Below are positions 1-6,741 of a stretch of DNA of 20,269 nucleotides, piece by piece (positions within the stretch are counted from its first letter, which is position 1; each line of letters opens with the position of its first letter). This DNA comes from Flavobacteriales bacterium (GTDB taxonomy: Bacteria; Bacteroidota; Bacteroidia; Flavobacteriales; Weeksellaceae). The notes under the pieces are model-generated. The model worked only from the letters and a program-made list of their open reading frames with translations. It was not told the DNA's origin and made no database searches. Location: positions 1 to 20,269 of the forward strand of contig CAAGLV010000105.1 in assembly GCA_900770875.1 (NCBI GenBank), in the 5' to 3' direction. The translations under genes and the position numbers were made by a program.

Positions 1-267
1 GGATTAAACATTGAGTTAAACGAATTAGTAGCTCAAGGAGTTTATGCTACAGGCGCAATCATCAACCACTCACCATCTGAGTTCGTTGTAGATTTCGTAC
101 AATTTATGCCAGGTGCAAGACCAAGCGTAAAATCTCGTATCATTTTATCTCCTTTACAAGCTAAACAATTAGCTGGTTCGTTAGCTGAAAACGTAGCTAC
201 ATTCGAGCAAAATTTTGGTGAGATTAAACAACCTCAACAAAACGGTACTGCAAACTACGAAGCTTAA
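1..267 (+). CDS. DUF3467 family protein, C-terminal part (5' end outside window)
   Basis: The reading frame is open from base 1 and ends with TAA at 265-267, giving the last 88 residues of a small protein. The sequence AIINHSPSEFVVDFVQFMPG followed by KSRIILSPLQAKQLAGSL is the pattern I associate with the DUF3467 family of Bacteroidota and other bacteria. The family is about 100 residues long, so only a short N-terminal piece is missing. The tail after the domain is rich in Q and N and looks disordered. The molecular function of DUF3467 is not established. In Flavobacteriia this gene commonly lies directly after rpoB-rpoC, which would put the RNA polymerase operon just left of the window; that is inference from family context, since rpoC is not visible. 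A strong terminator follows 24 bases after the stop, so it closes its transcription unit. Confidence 0.85.
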   Translation, partial: GLNIELNELVAQGVYATGAIINHSPSEFVVDFVQFMPGARPSVKSRIILSPLQAKQLAGSLAENVATFEQNFGEIKQPQQNGTANYEA

Positions 268-291
268 TTAATAGCTTTAAAATAAATAAAG

Positions 292-318
292 GCCGCTGGG
301 AAACCAGCGGCTTTTTTT
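292..318 (+). terminator. Rho-independent terminator after the DUF3467 gene
   Basis: A perfect 8-bp GC-rich stem (GCCGCTGG at 292-299 with CCAGCGGC at 304-311) closes on a GAAA tetraloop at 300-303 and is followed by seven T at 312-318. This is a textbook intrinsic terminator for the upstream plus-strand unit. Confidence 0.95.
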
Positions 319-397
319 GTGTTTAATTCCATTATTAATAATATTTAAATTAATTATAAGGTTTAGATTATCATATTCGTAAAAAAGTATTTTTATA

Positions 398-428
398 TTT
401 AGATTATCTGAAAAAATGTTTAGATTTG
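398..428 (+). promoter_or_regulatory. Bacteroidota-type promoter for the E2 acyltransferase gene
   Basis: TAGATTTG at 421-428 is a perfect match to the -7 consensus TAnnTTTG of the Bacteroidota primary sigma factor. A partial -33 element, TTTA, lies at 398-401 with a 19-base spacer. Transcription would start near 433-435, giving a leader of about 20 bases before the ATG at 453. Three copies of the octamer TTTAGATT (362-369, 398-405, 419-426) lie in this stretch, and two of them overlap the promoter elements. Confidence 0.55.
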
Positions 429-452
429 TAATACAAGCATAAAAACCGAAAA

Positions 453-1778
453 ATGTCTGACTATAAATTAATTCTACCTTCGATGGGTGAAGGGATAATG
501 GAAGCAACTGTAATTAACTGGTTAAAGAATATTGGCGATTTAATAGCAGAAGACGAATCTATTGTAGAAATTGCAACAGATAAAGTTGATTCTGATGTGC
601 CATCTCCAGTTGCTGGAATCTTAAAAGAAATTTTAATTCCTGTAGACGGAATTGCAAAAGTAGGAGAACCAATTGCAATTTTAAGTGTTGAGGGCGAAAT
701 TGCAACAAACGATATTACAGAAACTGTAACCTCACCAACTACTGCAATCGAAGTTGTAACTTCTGCTAACGAAATTGAGCAAGAAATTAATTTAATTAAA
801 AGTCAGAAACCTACTTTATCAACAAATAACCAAATAAAATCAGATCGTTTTTATTCGCCATTGGTAAGATCTATTGCCAAAGAAGAAGGAATTTTAGATC
901 AAGAATTAGATACAATTATTGGATCTGGAGCTGATGGACGAGTAACGAAAGATGATATCAAAAATTATTTATTAAATCGTAATACAACAACTCAACCAAT
1001 AACTCCACAAGTTACAGAAACGGTAAAAGCAACGCCAATAGAACAAGCTCCAATTCAAATTTTTAGTGGTGAAGATGAGATTATCGAAATGGATCGTATG
1101 CGTAAATTAATTGCGCAAAATATGGTTCAGGCAAAACAAATTGCCCCACACGTTACTTCTTTTGTAGAGGTTGATGTAACTAATATTGTTTTATGGCGCG
1201 AGAAAAATAAAAAAGTTTTTGAAGCAAAATATGGCGAAAAAATTACTTATATGCCAATTTTTATCGAAGCTGTAATTAAAGCAATTAAAGATTTCCCTTT
1301 AATTAATGTTTCGGTTGATGGAGATAAAATTATCAAAAAGAAAAACATCAATATCGGAATGGCAGCAGCATTGCCATCAGGTAATTTAATTGTGCCAGTT
1401 ATTAAAAATGCAGATCAATTTAATTTATCGGGCTTAGCAAAACAAGTTAATTATTTAGCGGTTAATGCTCGCTCTAACAAATTAAAGCCAGCAGATATAC
1501 AAGGTGCAACTTATACGATTACAAATATTGGTACGTTTGGTAATGTTTTAGGAACGCCAATTATTCCACAACCACAAGTTGCTATTTTAGCTGTAGGAGC
1601 AATTGTTAAAAAGCCGGCAGTAATAGAAACGCCAACCGGAGATGTAATAGGTATTCGCCATAAAATGTATTTATCGCATGCTTACGATCATCGCGTGGTT
1701 GATGGTGCTTTAGGTGGAATGTTTGTAAAACGTGTAGCTGAGTATTTAGAGGCTTTCGATTTAAATCAATCGTTTTAA
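453..1778 (+). CDS. Dihydrolipoamide acyltransferase (E2) of a 2-oxo-acid dehydrogenase complex
   Basis: E2 subunits form the core of 2-oxo-acid dehydrogenase complexes and transfer the acyl group from a swinging lipoyl arm to coenzyme A. All three expected parts are present in 441 residues. There is one lipoyl domain (about 1-80) with lipoylation Lys44 in the ATDKVDSD motif. A peripheral subunit-binding domain follows at about 133-173 (SPLVRSIAKEEG, GRVTKDDI). The catalytic domain spans about 208-436 and has the active-site motif DHRVVDGA with His413 and Asp417. A linker rich in T, P, V and Q joins the domains. One lipoyl domain and the overall length suit a branched-chain or similar E2 better than a multi-lipoyl pyruvate E2, but substrate cannot be read with certainty. 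No E1 or E3 gene is adjacent, so partners must be encoded elsewhere. It appears to be a single-gene unit with its own promoter and terminator. Confidence 0.93.
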   Translation: MSDYKLILPSMGEGIMEATVINWLKNIGDLIAEDESIVEIATDKVDSDVPSPVAGILKEILIPVDGIAKVGEPIAILSVEGEIATNDITETVTSPTTAIEVVTSANEIEQEINLIKSQKPTLSTNNQIKSDRFYSPLVRSIAKEEGILDQELDTIIGSGADGRVTKDDIKNYLLNRNTTTQPITPQVTETVKATPIEQAPIQIFSGEDEIIEMDRMRKLIAQNMVQAKQIAPHVTSFVEVDVTNIVLWREKNKKVFEAKYGEKITYMPIFIEAVIKAIKDFPLINVSVDGDKIIKKKNINIGMAAALPSGNLIVPVIKNADQFNLSGLAKQVNYLAVNARSNKLKPADIQGATYTITNIGTFGNVLGTPIIPQPQVAILAVGAIVKKPAVIETPTGDVIGIRHKMYLSHAYDHRVVDGALGGMFVKRVAEYLEAFDLNQSF

Positions 1779-1806
1779 TAAACCTTCGATTTTAAAACAA
1801 TATAAA

Positions 1807-1836
1807 AACCTTTAGCTAATGTTAAAGGTTTTTTTT
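1807..1836 (+). terminator. Intrinsic terminator after the E2 gene
   Basis: An 8-bp stem (AACCTTTA at 1807-1814 with TAAAGGTT at 1823-1830) with an 8-base loop runs into a T tract at 1829-1836. It lies 28 bases after the E2 stop codon. Confidence 0.8.
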
Positions 1837-1866
1837 AGTATATTTAGTAAAAGATTTTTTTGAGTT

Positions 1867-2385
1867 ATGAGCACACTTTTTTCGTTAACAATAATCATAT
1901 TATTATTTGCAATTTTTTGTATGATATTTTTTATTTCTGCCATTTCGGATGCTAAAGTTAGAGAGAAAAGTGCAGAAGAGTTATTAAAATCGTTACCAAA
2001 CCATATTACCAATAAATGGATTGTACGCTATAATATAGGACGTCCACAGGGAAGATTTTTAAAGATGAAAAATTTTCAAGGTAGTGGTGTGTTGTATTTA
2101 GAGAATAACGAAATAAAATTTGAAGATATTTTAGGCAACGAAAGTCAAATCTTTCCATTAAGTAATTCGAAGATTTCTTGGGTAGAAAATAAAATAAACG
2201 GAATTACAAATGCATTTAAAATTGTAAATCCAGAGAACTCTATGTTCTTTTACATCGATAAAGGAATGCCTTTATTTAATACAATTGATGGAAATGAATC
2301 GACAGCCGAATTGTATGCACGATTAAAAACGATTAAAAAAGCTTACAAAAAGGCTAGAAAAGCTGAGTTGGAAGGTGGATTGTAA
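1867..2385 (+). CDS. Membrane-anchored protein of unknown function
   Basis: I do not recognise this 172-residue protein. It opens with a strongly hydrophobic segment (about residues 4-26) without a clear cleavage site, so it is probably a single-pass inner-membrane anchor. The soluble part (about 30-150) alternates short predicted strands and loops, for example SGVLYLENNEIKFEDILGNE. This could be a compact beta domain of the PH/GRAM sort, but that is only an impression. The C-terminus is a basic helix (TIKKAYKKARKAELEGG) that may touch nucleic acid or phospholipid head groups. A near-match to the -7 element (TATATTTA, 1839-1846) lies just downstream of the E2 terminator. The last 32 bases overlap, tail to tail, the barrel gene on the opposite strand, and no terminator is visible between them. 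The frame is long, starts cleanly and has codon use like its neighbours, so I believe it is real. Confidence 0.75.
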   Translation: MSTLFSLTIIILLFAIFCMIFFISAISDAKVREKSAEELLKSLPNHITNKWIVRYNIGRPQGRFLKMKNFQGSGVLYLENNEIKFEDILGNESQIFPLSNSKISWVENKINGITNAFKIVNPENSMFFYIDKGMPLFNTIDGNESTAELYARLKTIKKAYKKARKAELEGGL

Positions 2386-2836
2386 ATCCTGCCCTTACAC
2401 CATCCATCGATTTAAAGTTTTTATATGGGTTAAACTCGAAGGCATAACCAGCATTAAACTCTAATAATCCTAAAACTGCAAATCCAATTTTTGGAGAAAC
2501 TGTCCAAGGAGAAACATCTACGCGAACGCTATAAAATGGAGCTTTGATATTGCTAGAATAAGGATCGCCCGCGTTATTGCTAAAATTAAATAAATAACCA
2601 ACACCAACTTCGGGAATGGCTCTAAATTTATCTTGCATATAACCTAAATTAACATTTGCATTTACGGTAAATATGTTTTCGTTAGATTGTACTAGATATA
2701 AATCGGTTCCGAAACGACCATAATTTCCGTTCCAATATTCGTAACCTGCGTTAAGAACAAAGTAAGAAGTGGTTTTTTCTTGTGCTTGTGCAAAGAAAGA
2801 AAAAATTAAAAGTGCAAAGGTTAATAGTTTTTTCAT
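2354..2836 (-). CDS. Small outer-membrane beta-barrel-like protein with signal peptide
   Basis: This 160-residue protein starts with a clear signal peptide (MKK, hydrophobic core, likely cleavage after AQAQ near residue 19). The mature part consists of alternating aromatic and glycine-rich strands such as YFVLNAGYEYW, VNANVNLGY, GVGYLFNF and FNAGYAFEF. It ends in the hydrophobic tail FTIHLPTQLF with a terminal Phe, as expected for a small outer-membrane barrel assembled by the BAM machinery. I cannot name a specific family or ligand. The TAG stop lies inside the 3' end of the convergent gene, giving a 32-base overlap. A perfect TAnnTTTG element lies only four bases upstream of the ATG, which implies a leaderless or nearly leaderless transcript if used. 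The role could be structural, porin-like or adhesive; the sequence does not decide. Confidence 0.78.
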   Translation of the reverse strand: MKKLLTFALLIFSFFAQAQEKTTSYFVLNAGYEYWNGNYGRFGTDLYLVQSNENIFTVNANVNLGYMQDKFRAIPEVGVGYLFNFSNNAGDPYSSNIKAPFYSVRVDVSPWTVSPKIGFAVLGLLEFNAGYAFEFNPYKNFKSMDGVRAGFTIHLPTQLF

Positions 2837-2840
2837 GTAA

Positions 2841-2848
2841 CAAAATTA
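2841..2848 (-). promoter_or_regulatory. Possible -7 promoter element for the small barrel gene
   Basis: On the minus strand TAATTTTG (2848 to 2841) matches TAnnTTTG perfectly. It sits only four bases from the ATG at 2836, so the transcript would begin at or next to the start codon. No clear TTTG -33 element is present at the expected distance, so this is tentative. Confidence 0.35.
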
Positions 2849-2880
2849 CGAATTAAAATTTAGCTCGGTTAGGATAATAT

Positions 2881-2918
2881 AAAAAAACAAGGCGTCAAAT
2901 TAATTTGACGCCTTGTTT
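2881..2918 (-). terminator. Strong terminator of htrA: 34-base perfect palindrome plus U tract
   Basis: Bases 2885-2918 form a perfect 34-base palindrome whose stem includes ACAAGGCGTCAAATT and its exact complement, with essentially no spare loop beyond the central AATT. Read on the minus strand it is followed by a run of T (plus-strand A at 2881-2887). It lies 40 bases after the htrA stop and also separates htrA from the small barrel gene. In the plus direction the T run is only three bases, so it should act mainly on minus-strand transcripts. Confidence 0.9.
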
Positions 2919-2958
2919 ATTGGGTATAAAGAATAAAATCGACTCACTGATTTATACT

Positions 2959-4473
2959 TTAGTCCATTTGGAATCCTTTTGTATAAACTCTGCCGTAATA
3001 GTCAACAAACTTTATAGAAACTCTTCCTTTATAATTTTTTAAGATTTTTTCGATATCGCTTTGCGACGAAATTTCTTTATCGTTTACAGTTAAAATGATA
3101 AATTCGTTTTGTACGCCTGCAGTAGCTAATTTTCCGTTCGGATCTACATCTTTTACCATTACACCGTAGTTAATTCCAAAATTATCTTTTTGTCTTTCTG
3201 TTAAAGGTTCAAACGTTGCACCTAACACTTCTGTTGGTGTTAAATCTGCTTTGCTTCGTGTAGACGAATTTCCTTTAGCATCTTTTAAAGTGATATTGTA
3301 AGTTTTCTCTTTTCCGTTTCTTAATACAGTAACTTGTGCTTTATCTCCTGGGCGTTTACTTCCGATGATAAAAGATAAGTTAGCATAAGTATTAATTGTT
3401 TTACCGTCTATTGCAGTAATAATATCACCAGTTTCTATTCCTGCATCAATTGCAGCACCTTTAGGAACTACATTTGTTACATAAACACCTTTACCAGTTT
3501 TTAGGTTTTTCTTTTCTTGTGCGTTATATGCTTTTACAGCTTGCTCTTCAGATAAATCGATACCTTGTATACCTAAATATCCACGTTGTACTAAACCAAA
3601 TTTCTTAATGTCTTCTACTACTTTTTTAACTAAGTTAGCAGGAACGGCAAAACCGTAACCAGCAAAAGTTCCTGTTGGCGAAGAAATAGCTGTGTTAATA
3701 CCAATTAAATCTCCGTTTGCATTTACTAAAGCACCACCAGAGTTTCCTGGGTTAATAGCAGCATCTGTTTGGATAAACGATTCGATAGGCGAATCTGTTC
3801 CTTGTCTTAAGATGTTAATGCTTCTACCTTTTGCCGAAATAATACCAGCTGTAACTGTAGAGTTTAAACCAAATGGATTACCAACGGCTAAAACCCAATC
3901 ACCAACATTTAATACATCCGAGTCTACAAATTTTATGTATGGTAAACCTTTATCTTCTATTTTTAATAAAGCAATATCAGTACTTGGATCAGTACCAATT
4001 AACTCGGCAATATATGTTTTTTGGTTATTTAATTTAACCTCAATTTTATTAGCACCTTTAATTACGTGGTTATTTGTTACAATATATCCATCTGCCGAAA
4101 TAATTACACCAGATCCAGATCCAGCAGGTTGTGGCTCTTGGCTTTGTTGTTGCTGTCTCTGTTGTCTTTCTTCAGGAAAACCGAAGAAGAAATCAAATGG
4201 ATCAAATTGTTGTTGTTGCTGTCTTTGGGATTGGTTTTGGTAATTGTTAATAGCAACAACAGTATTAACAGTTTTATTTGCTGCTTCTACAAAATTAGGA
4301 GCATCGTAATTATAGTTTCCTTTGTAATCAACAAATTCAAAATCTCCTTTTAAATTTTGGCGAGCATCTGTTACTAAAGGTCCATCTAATTTATCTTGTA
4401 ATAAATAAAAACCTCCTAAAGTAGACATAGAGCTTATAAGCCCTACAATAATGTAATTAGTGTATTTTTTCAT
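2959..4473 (-). CDS. htrA: HtrA/Deg family periplasmic serine protease with two PDZ domains
   Basis: This is a 504-residue trypsin-like envelope protease/chaperone that degrades or refolds damaged periplasmic and outer-membrane proteins. An N-terminal hydrophobic segment (about 7-25) acts as signal peptide or anchor. The protease domain carries the triad His136 (IVTNNHV), Asp166 (STDIALLKI) and Ser245 (NPGNSGGAL). Two PDZ domains follow at about 298-395 and 415-500; the first begins with the GYLGIQG sequence typical of the family. A glutamine/arginine-rich stretch at 80-116 brackets the motif DPFDFFFGFPEE and corresponds to the variable region before the catalytic core; it looks disordered. 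The gene is monocistronic: it has its own terminator and a divergent neighbour (dapF) 164 bases away. Length and domain order match DegP/DegQ-like proteins of Bacteroidota. The exact orthologue (DegP, DegQ or DegS) cannot be assigned, though two PDZ domains exclude DegS. Confidence 0.95.
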   Translation of the reverse strand: MKKYTNYIIVGLISSMSTLGGFYLLQDKLDGPLVTDARQNLKGDFEFVDYKGNYNYDAPNFVEAANKTVNTVVAINNYQNQSQRQQQQQFDPFDFFFGFPEERQQRQQQQSQEPQPAGSGSGVIISADGYIVTNNHVIKGANKIEVKLNNQKTYIAELIGTDPSTDIALLKIEDKGLPYIKFVDSDVLNVGDWVLAVGNPFGLNSTVTAGIISAKGRSINILRQGTDSPIESFIQTDAAINPGNSGGALVNANGDLIGINTAISSPTGTFAGYGFAVPANLVKKVVEDIKKFGLVQRGYLGIQGIDLSEEQAVKAYNAQEKKNLKTGKGVYVTNVVPKGAAIDAGIETGDIITAIDGKTINTYANLSFIIGSKRPGDKAQVTVLRNGKEKTYNITLKDAKGNSSTRSKADLTPTEVLGATFEPLTERQKDNFGINYGVMVKDVDPNGKLATAGVQNEFIILTVNDKEISSQSDIEKILKNYKGRVSIKFVDYYGRVYTKGFQMD

Positions 4474-4517
4474 TCTGTTTAATAACTTATTTGAGTTTAT
4501 TGTCTATTGGTTTATTT

Positions 4518-4525
4518 CAAATTTA
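4518..4525 (-). promoter_or_regulatory. Probable -7 promoter element for htrA
   Basis: On the minus strand TAAATTTG (4525 to 4518) is a perfect TAnnTTTG element. It would give a leader of roughly 40 bases before the htrA ATG at 4473. A matching -33 TTTG is not obvious. The 164-base spacer between htrA and dapF must hold both divergent promoters; for dapF only imperfect elements are visible (TAGATTTA at 4586-4593 and a T-rich stretch ending in TTTTG at 4626). Confidence 0.45.
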
Positions 4526-4637
4526 AGACCAAAACTTTAAAAGTCAGCACATCTTTAACTCATATTTAACAATTATGTCAAATTTTAGATTTAGTACACT
4601 AGAGTGATAAAAATTTATTTATTTTGTAGAAAATATA

Positions 4638-5429
4638 ATGAAAGTGAAGATTAAATTCTATAAATACCAAGGTGCAGGAAACGATTTTGTGATGATTGAT
4701 AATAGAGACGGTCAATTCCCGATTAATACTACAGTTATCGCTAAATTATGCGACCGTAATTTTGGTATCGGAGGCGATGGATTAATATTATTAGAAAACG
4801 ATACAACTGCCGATTTTAAAATGGTATATTTTAACTCGGATGGTAACGAAAGCACGATGTGCGGAAACGGGGGACGTTGTATTGTACGTTTTGCACATGA
4901 TTTAAATGTAGCAGCTGACAAAATGACATTTAATGCAATTGATGGTTTACATCATGCACTTGTTGATAAAGATATTATCCGTTTACAAATGATAGATGTA
5001 AAAGAGGTAGAGGATCATGATAAATATTTATTTATGAATACAGGATCGCCTCATCATGTAGAGTTTGTAACTAATTTATCCGAAGTAGATGTTTATAAAA
5101 AAGGGAAAAAAATAAGAAACGGAGCGCCTTATTTCGAAACAGGATCTAATGTAAATTTTGTTGAGGTTTTACCTAATCAAACTTTAAAAATTAGAACATA
5201 CGAGCGAGGTGTTGAAGACGAAACTTTAGCTTGTGGAACAGGAATTACTGCAGCAGCTATTGCATCTTATATCAGAGGATTTGTAAAATCAAATACAATT
5301 CCGGTTGAAGCTTTAGGAGGAAAATTATCTGTCAATTTTGAGGAAAAAAATAATACCTTTGAGAATGTTTGGTTAAACGGACCAGCAGTTCGTGTTTTTG
5401 AAGGTGAAATAGAAATTAACAATGACTAA
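4638..5429 (+). CDS. dapF: Diaminopimelate epimerase DapF
   Basis: DapF converts LL- to meso-diaminopimelate in the cytosol. The product cross-links peptidoglycan and is the precursor of lysine. At 263 residues the length is normal. The two catalytic cysteines are visible: Cys75 in STMCGNGGRC and Cys199 in LACGTGITAAA. The substrate-contacting segments YQGAGNDFVMID near the start, FNSDGN, and YERGVEDETLACG are also intact. The ATG at 4638 gives the family's usual N-terminus, a few residues before KFYKYQGAGNDF. There is no Shine-Dalgarno sequence, only A-rich DNA, as is usual in this group. Its last eight bases overlap the start of mltG (ATGACTAA), so the two are almost certainly co-transcribed and translationally coupled. 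The pair links supply of a peptidoglycan precursor to processing of the finished strand. Confidence 0.97.
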   Translation: MKVKIKFYKYQGAGNDFVMIDNRDGQFPINTTVIAKLCDRNFGIGGDGLILLENDTTADFKMVYFNSDGNESTMCGNGGRCIVRFAHDLNVAADKMTFNAIDGLHHALVDKDIIRLQMIDVKEVEDHDKYLFMNTGSPHHVEFVTNLSEVDVYKKGKKIRNGAPYFETGSNVNFVEVLPNQTLKIRTYERGVEDETLACGTGITAAAIASYIRGFVKSNTIPVEALGGKLSVNFEEKNNTFENVWLNGPAVRVFEGEIEINND

Positions 5430-6441
5430 AAAGTTAATCGTTTTCGCATTGCTGTCGTTAATAACATTTACAGGATGCGATTTTATAAAAGGTTTTAAAG
5501 GTAATGCAACCAAAGATGGATTTGTATTTATACCGCGTGGAGCTAATTTTGAACAAGTTTTAGATTCGATTAAACCTTATTTAAAAAATGTTGAAGAATT
5601 TAAAAAATATGCAGAATCTGCAGATTATCCTTCGACAATAAAACCAGGTAAATATAAGATAGAAGCCAACGAAAGTAGCGCATCAATCATCGATCGTTTA
5701 CAAGGCGGACAGCAAGAAGAAGTTAAATTAAGAATTAAAAACGAGCCAACTTTATATCATTTAGTCGGTTCGGTTTCAAAACAAGTTAATGTAGATTCAA
5801 CAGCGTTAGTTAATTCGATTATGGAATGGGCAAAAGCGAAAGATTCTACTTTAAACGAAGAAACAGTTAAACAATATTTTATTCCAGAAACATATTTTGT
5901 GTATTGGTCTTTAACGCCCGAAAAATTTATCGATCGTATGGAGATGCAATACAACAAGGTTTGGAATGCCGATCGTTTAGCTAAAGCAAAAGCCATGAAC
6001 ATGACTCCGCTTGAGGTTACAACCTTAGCGTCGATAGTGCAATTAGAATCGTCGGATCACGAAGAAGATCAAAAAGCTGTTGCAAAAGCTTATTTAAATC
6101 GTTTAGCAATTGATATGCGTTTAGAAGCAGATCCAACATCTATTTATGCACATAAATTAGAGAATGGATTTGATCAAAAAGTGCAACGTGTTTACAAAAA
6201 GCAAACTTGGTCGCATAATGCATATAATACGTATCGTAATAAAGGTTTACCTCCAGCGCCAATTTGTTTACCTAATGTACAGATGATAGACGCCGTTTTA
6301 AATCCGGCAAATCACGATAATATTTATTTTGCTGCCGATCCTGATAGACCAGGTTATCATAGTTTTGCAAAGACCTTTGAAGAGCATAAAAAGAATGCAG
6401 ATAAATACCGCGAATGGGTTAAGAAAAATAACATTAAATAG
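5422..6441 (+). CDS. mltG: Endolytic murein transglycosylase MltG (YceG-like)
   Basis: MltG cuts nascent glycan strands within the chain and is thought to release or terminate growing peptidoglycan. The 339-residue protein begins with a hydrophobic segment and a lipobox-like ITFTGC, with Cys19 as possible lipidation site. It may therefore be a lipoprotein, whereas the E. coli protein is a transmembrane protein; the GC context at -1 fits signal peptidase II only moderately. The central part (about 34-110) resembles the LysM-like N-terminal region of the family. The YceG catalytic domain has the conserved Glu of the ASIVxxE motif (Glu209 in ASIVQLES), then NRLAIDMRLEADPTSIYA, NTYRNKGLPPAPI and a C-terminal NIYFAADPDRPGYHSFA box. 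These are the diagnostic YceG motifs. It overlaps dapF by eight bases and is followed by an intrinsic terminator. Confidence 0.95.
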   Translation: MTKKLIVFALLSLITFTGCDFIKGFKGNATKDGFVFIPRGANFEQVLDSIKPYLKNVEEFKKYAESADYPSTIKPGKYKIEANESSASIIDRLQGGQQEEVKLRIKNEPTLYHLVGSVSKQVNVDSTALVNSIMEWAKAKDSTLNEETVKQYFIPETYFVYWSLTPEKFIDRMEMQYNKVWNADRLAKAKAMNMTPLEVTTLASIVQLESSDHEEDQKAVAKAYLNRLAIDMRLEADPTSIYAHKLENGFDQKVQRVYKKQTWSHNAYNTYRNKGLPPAPICLPNVQMIDAVLNPANHDNIYFAADPDRPGYHSFAKTFEEHKKNADKYREWVKKNNIK

Positions 6442-6460
6442 GATTTAAATTTTACAAGAA

Positions 6461-6486
6461 AAGCCACTTATTAAAGTGGCTTTTTT
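6461..6486 (+). terminator. Intrinsic terminator of the dapF-mltG unit
   Basis: A 9-bp stem (AAGCCACTT at 6461-6469 with AAGTGGCTT at 6474-6482) on a four-base ATTA loop is followed by T at 6481-6486. It lies 19 bases after the mltG stop. The flanking A and T runs would also let it stop a minus-strand transcript from 6493-6675. Confidence 0.88.
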
Positions 6487-6492
6487 ATTGGA

Positions 6493-6675
6493 TTATTTTT
6501 TTATGATTGCAGCTCTAATAACAAAAATAATAATGTAAATAACAGATGTAATTAATAATAAAAACTCAATTGTATTAAAATCTTGGTATTCGGAAATCCA
6601 TTGCGGAAATAATAATTTCTTTAAAAATAAGGTAACAAAAATGGCAATTGAAATTTTTATCGGAGTTATATGCAT
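6493..6675 (-). CDS. Putative small two-helix membrane protein
   Basis: This 60-residue frame fits neatly between two terminators. It encodes two hydrophobic segments (about 7-23 and 36-57) separated by a short polar loop with LFPQWISEYQDF, and ends in a basic IIKK tail, as in many small inner-membrane proteins. Upstream on the minus strand lies TATCTTTA, one mismatch from TAnnTTTG, about 20 bases before the ATG. I recognise no family. It might be noise, because AT-rich DNA easily gives hydrophobic frames; the two-helix pattern, the charge placement and the lack of any other gene in the gap favour a real gene. Confidence 0.45.
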   Translation of the reverse strand: MHITPIKISIAIFVTLFLKKLLFPQWISEYQDFNTIEFLLLITSVIYIIIFVIRAAIIKK

Positions 6676-6706
6676 AAAATAGTGTTATTCGTTTAAAGAT
6701 ATGCAT

Positions 6707-6734
6707 AAAAAAAGAGGCTATATGCCTCTTTTTT
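6707..6734 (-). terminator. Terminator of the barrel/GLPGLI gene group
   Basis: An 11-bp stem (6708-6718 with 6724-6734, core AGAGGC/GCCTCT) closes a five-base loop TATAT. Both sides carry long A or T runs, so it can act in both directions. It lies just after the stop of the 906-residue barrel gene (ending at 6742 on the minus strand). Confidence 0.88.
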
Positions 6735-6741
6735 AATTATT

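Noticed and set aside
2885..2918. 34-base palindrome as an operator or recombination site
   Set aside because: It stands directly after htrA and is followed by a T run on that strand, so a terminator explains it fully.
3692..4353. Long plus-strand frames opposite htrA, one with Cys- and Leu-rich runs
   Set aside because: They are antisense to a well-supported protease gene, and the Cys/Leu runs are the complement of the Q-rich codon repeats.
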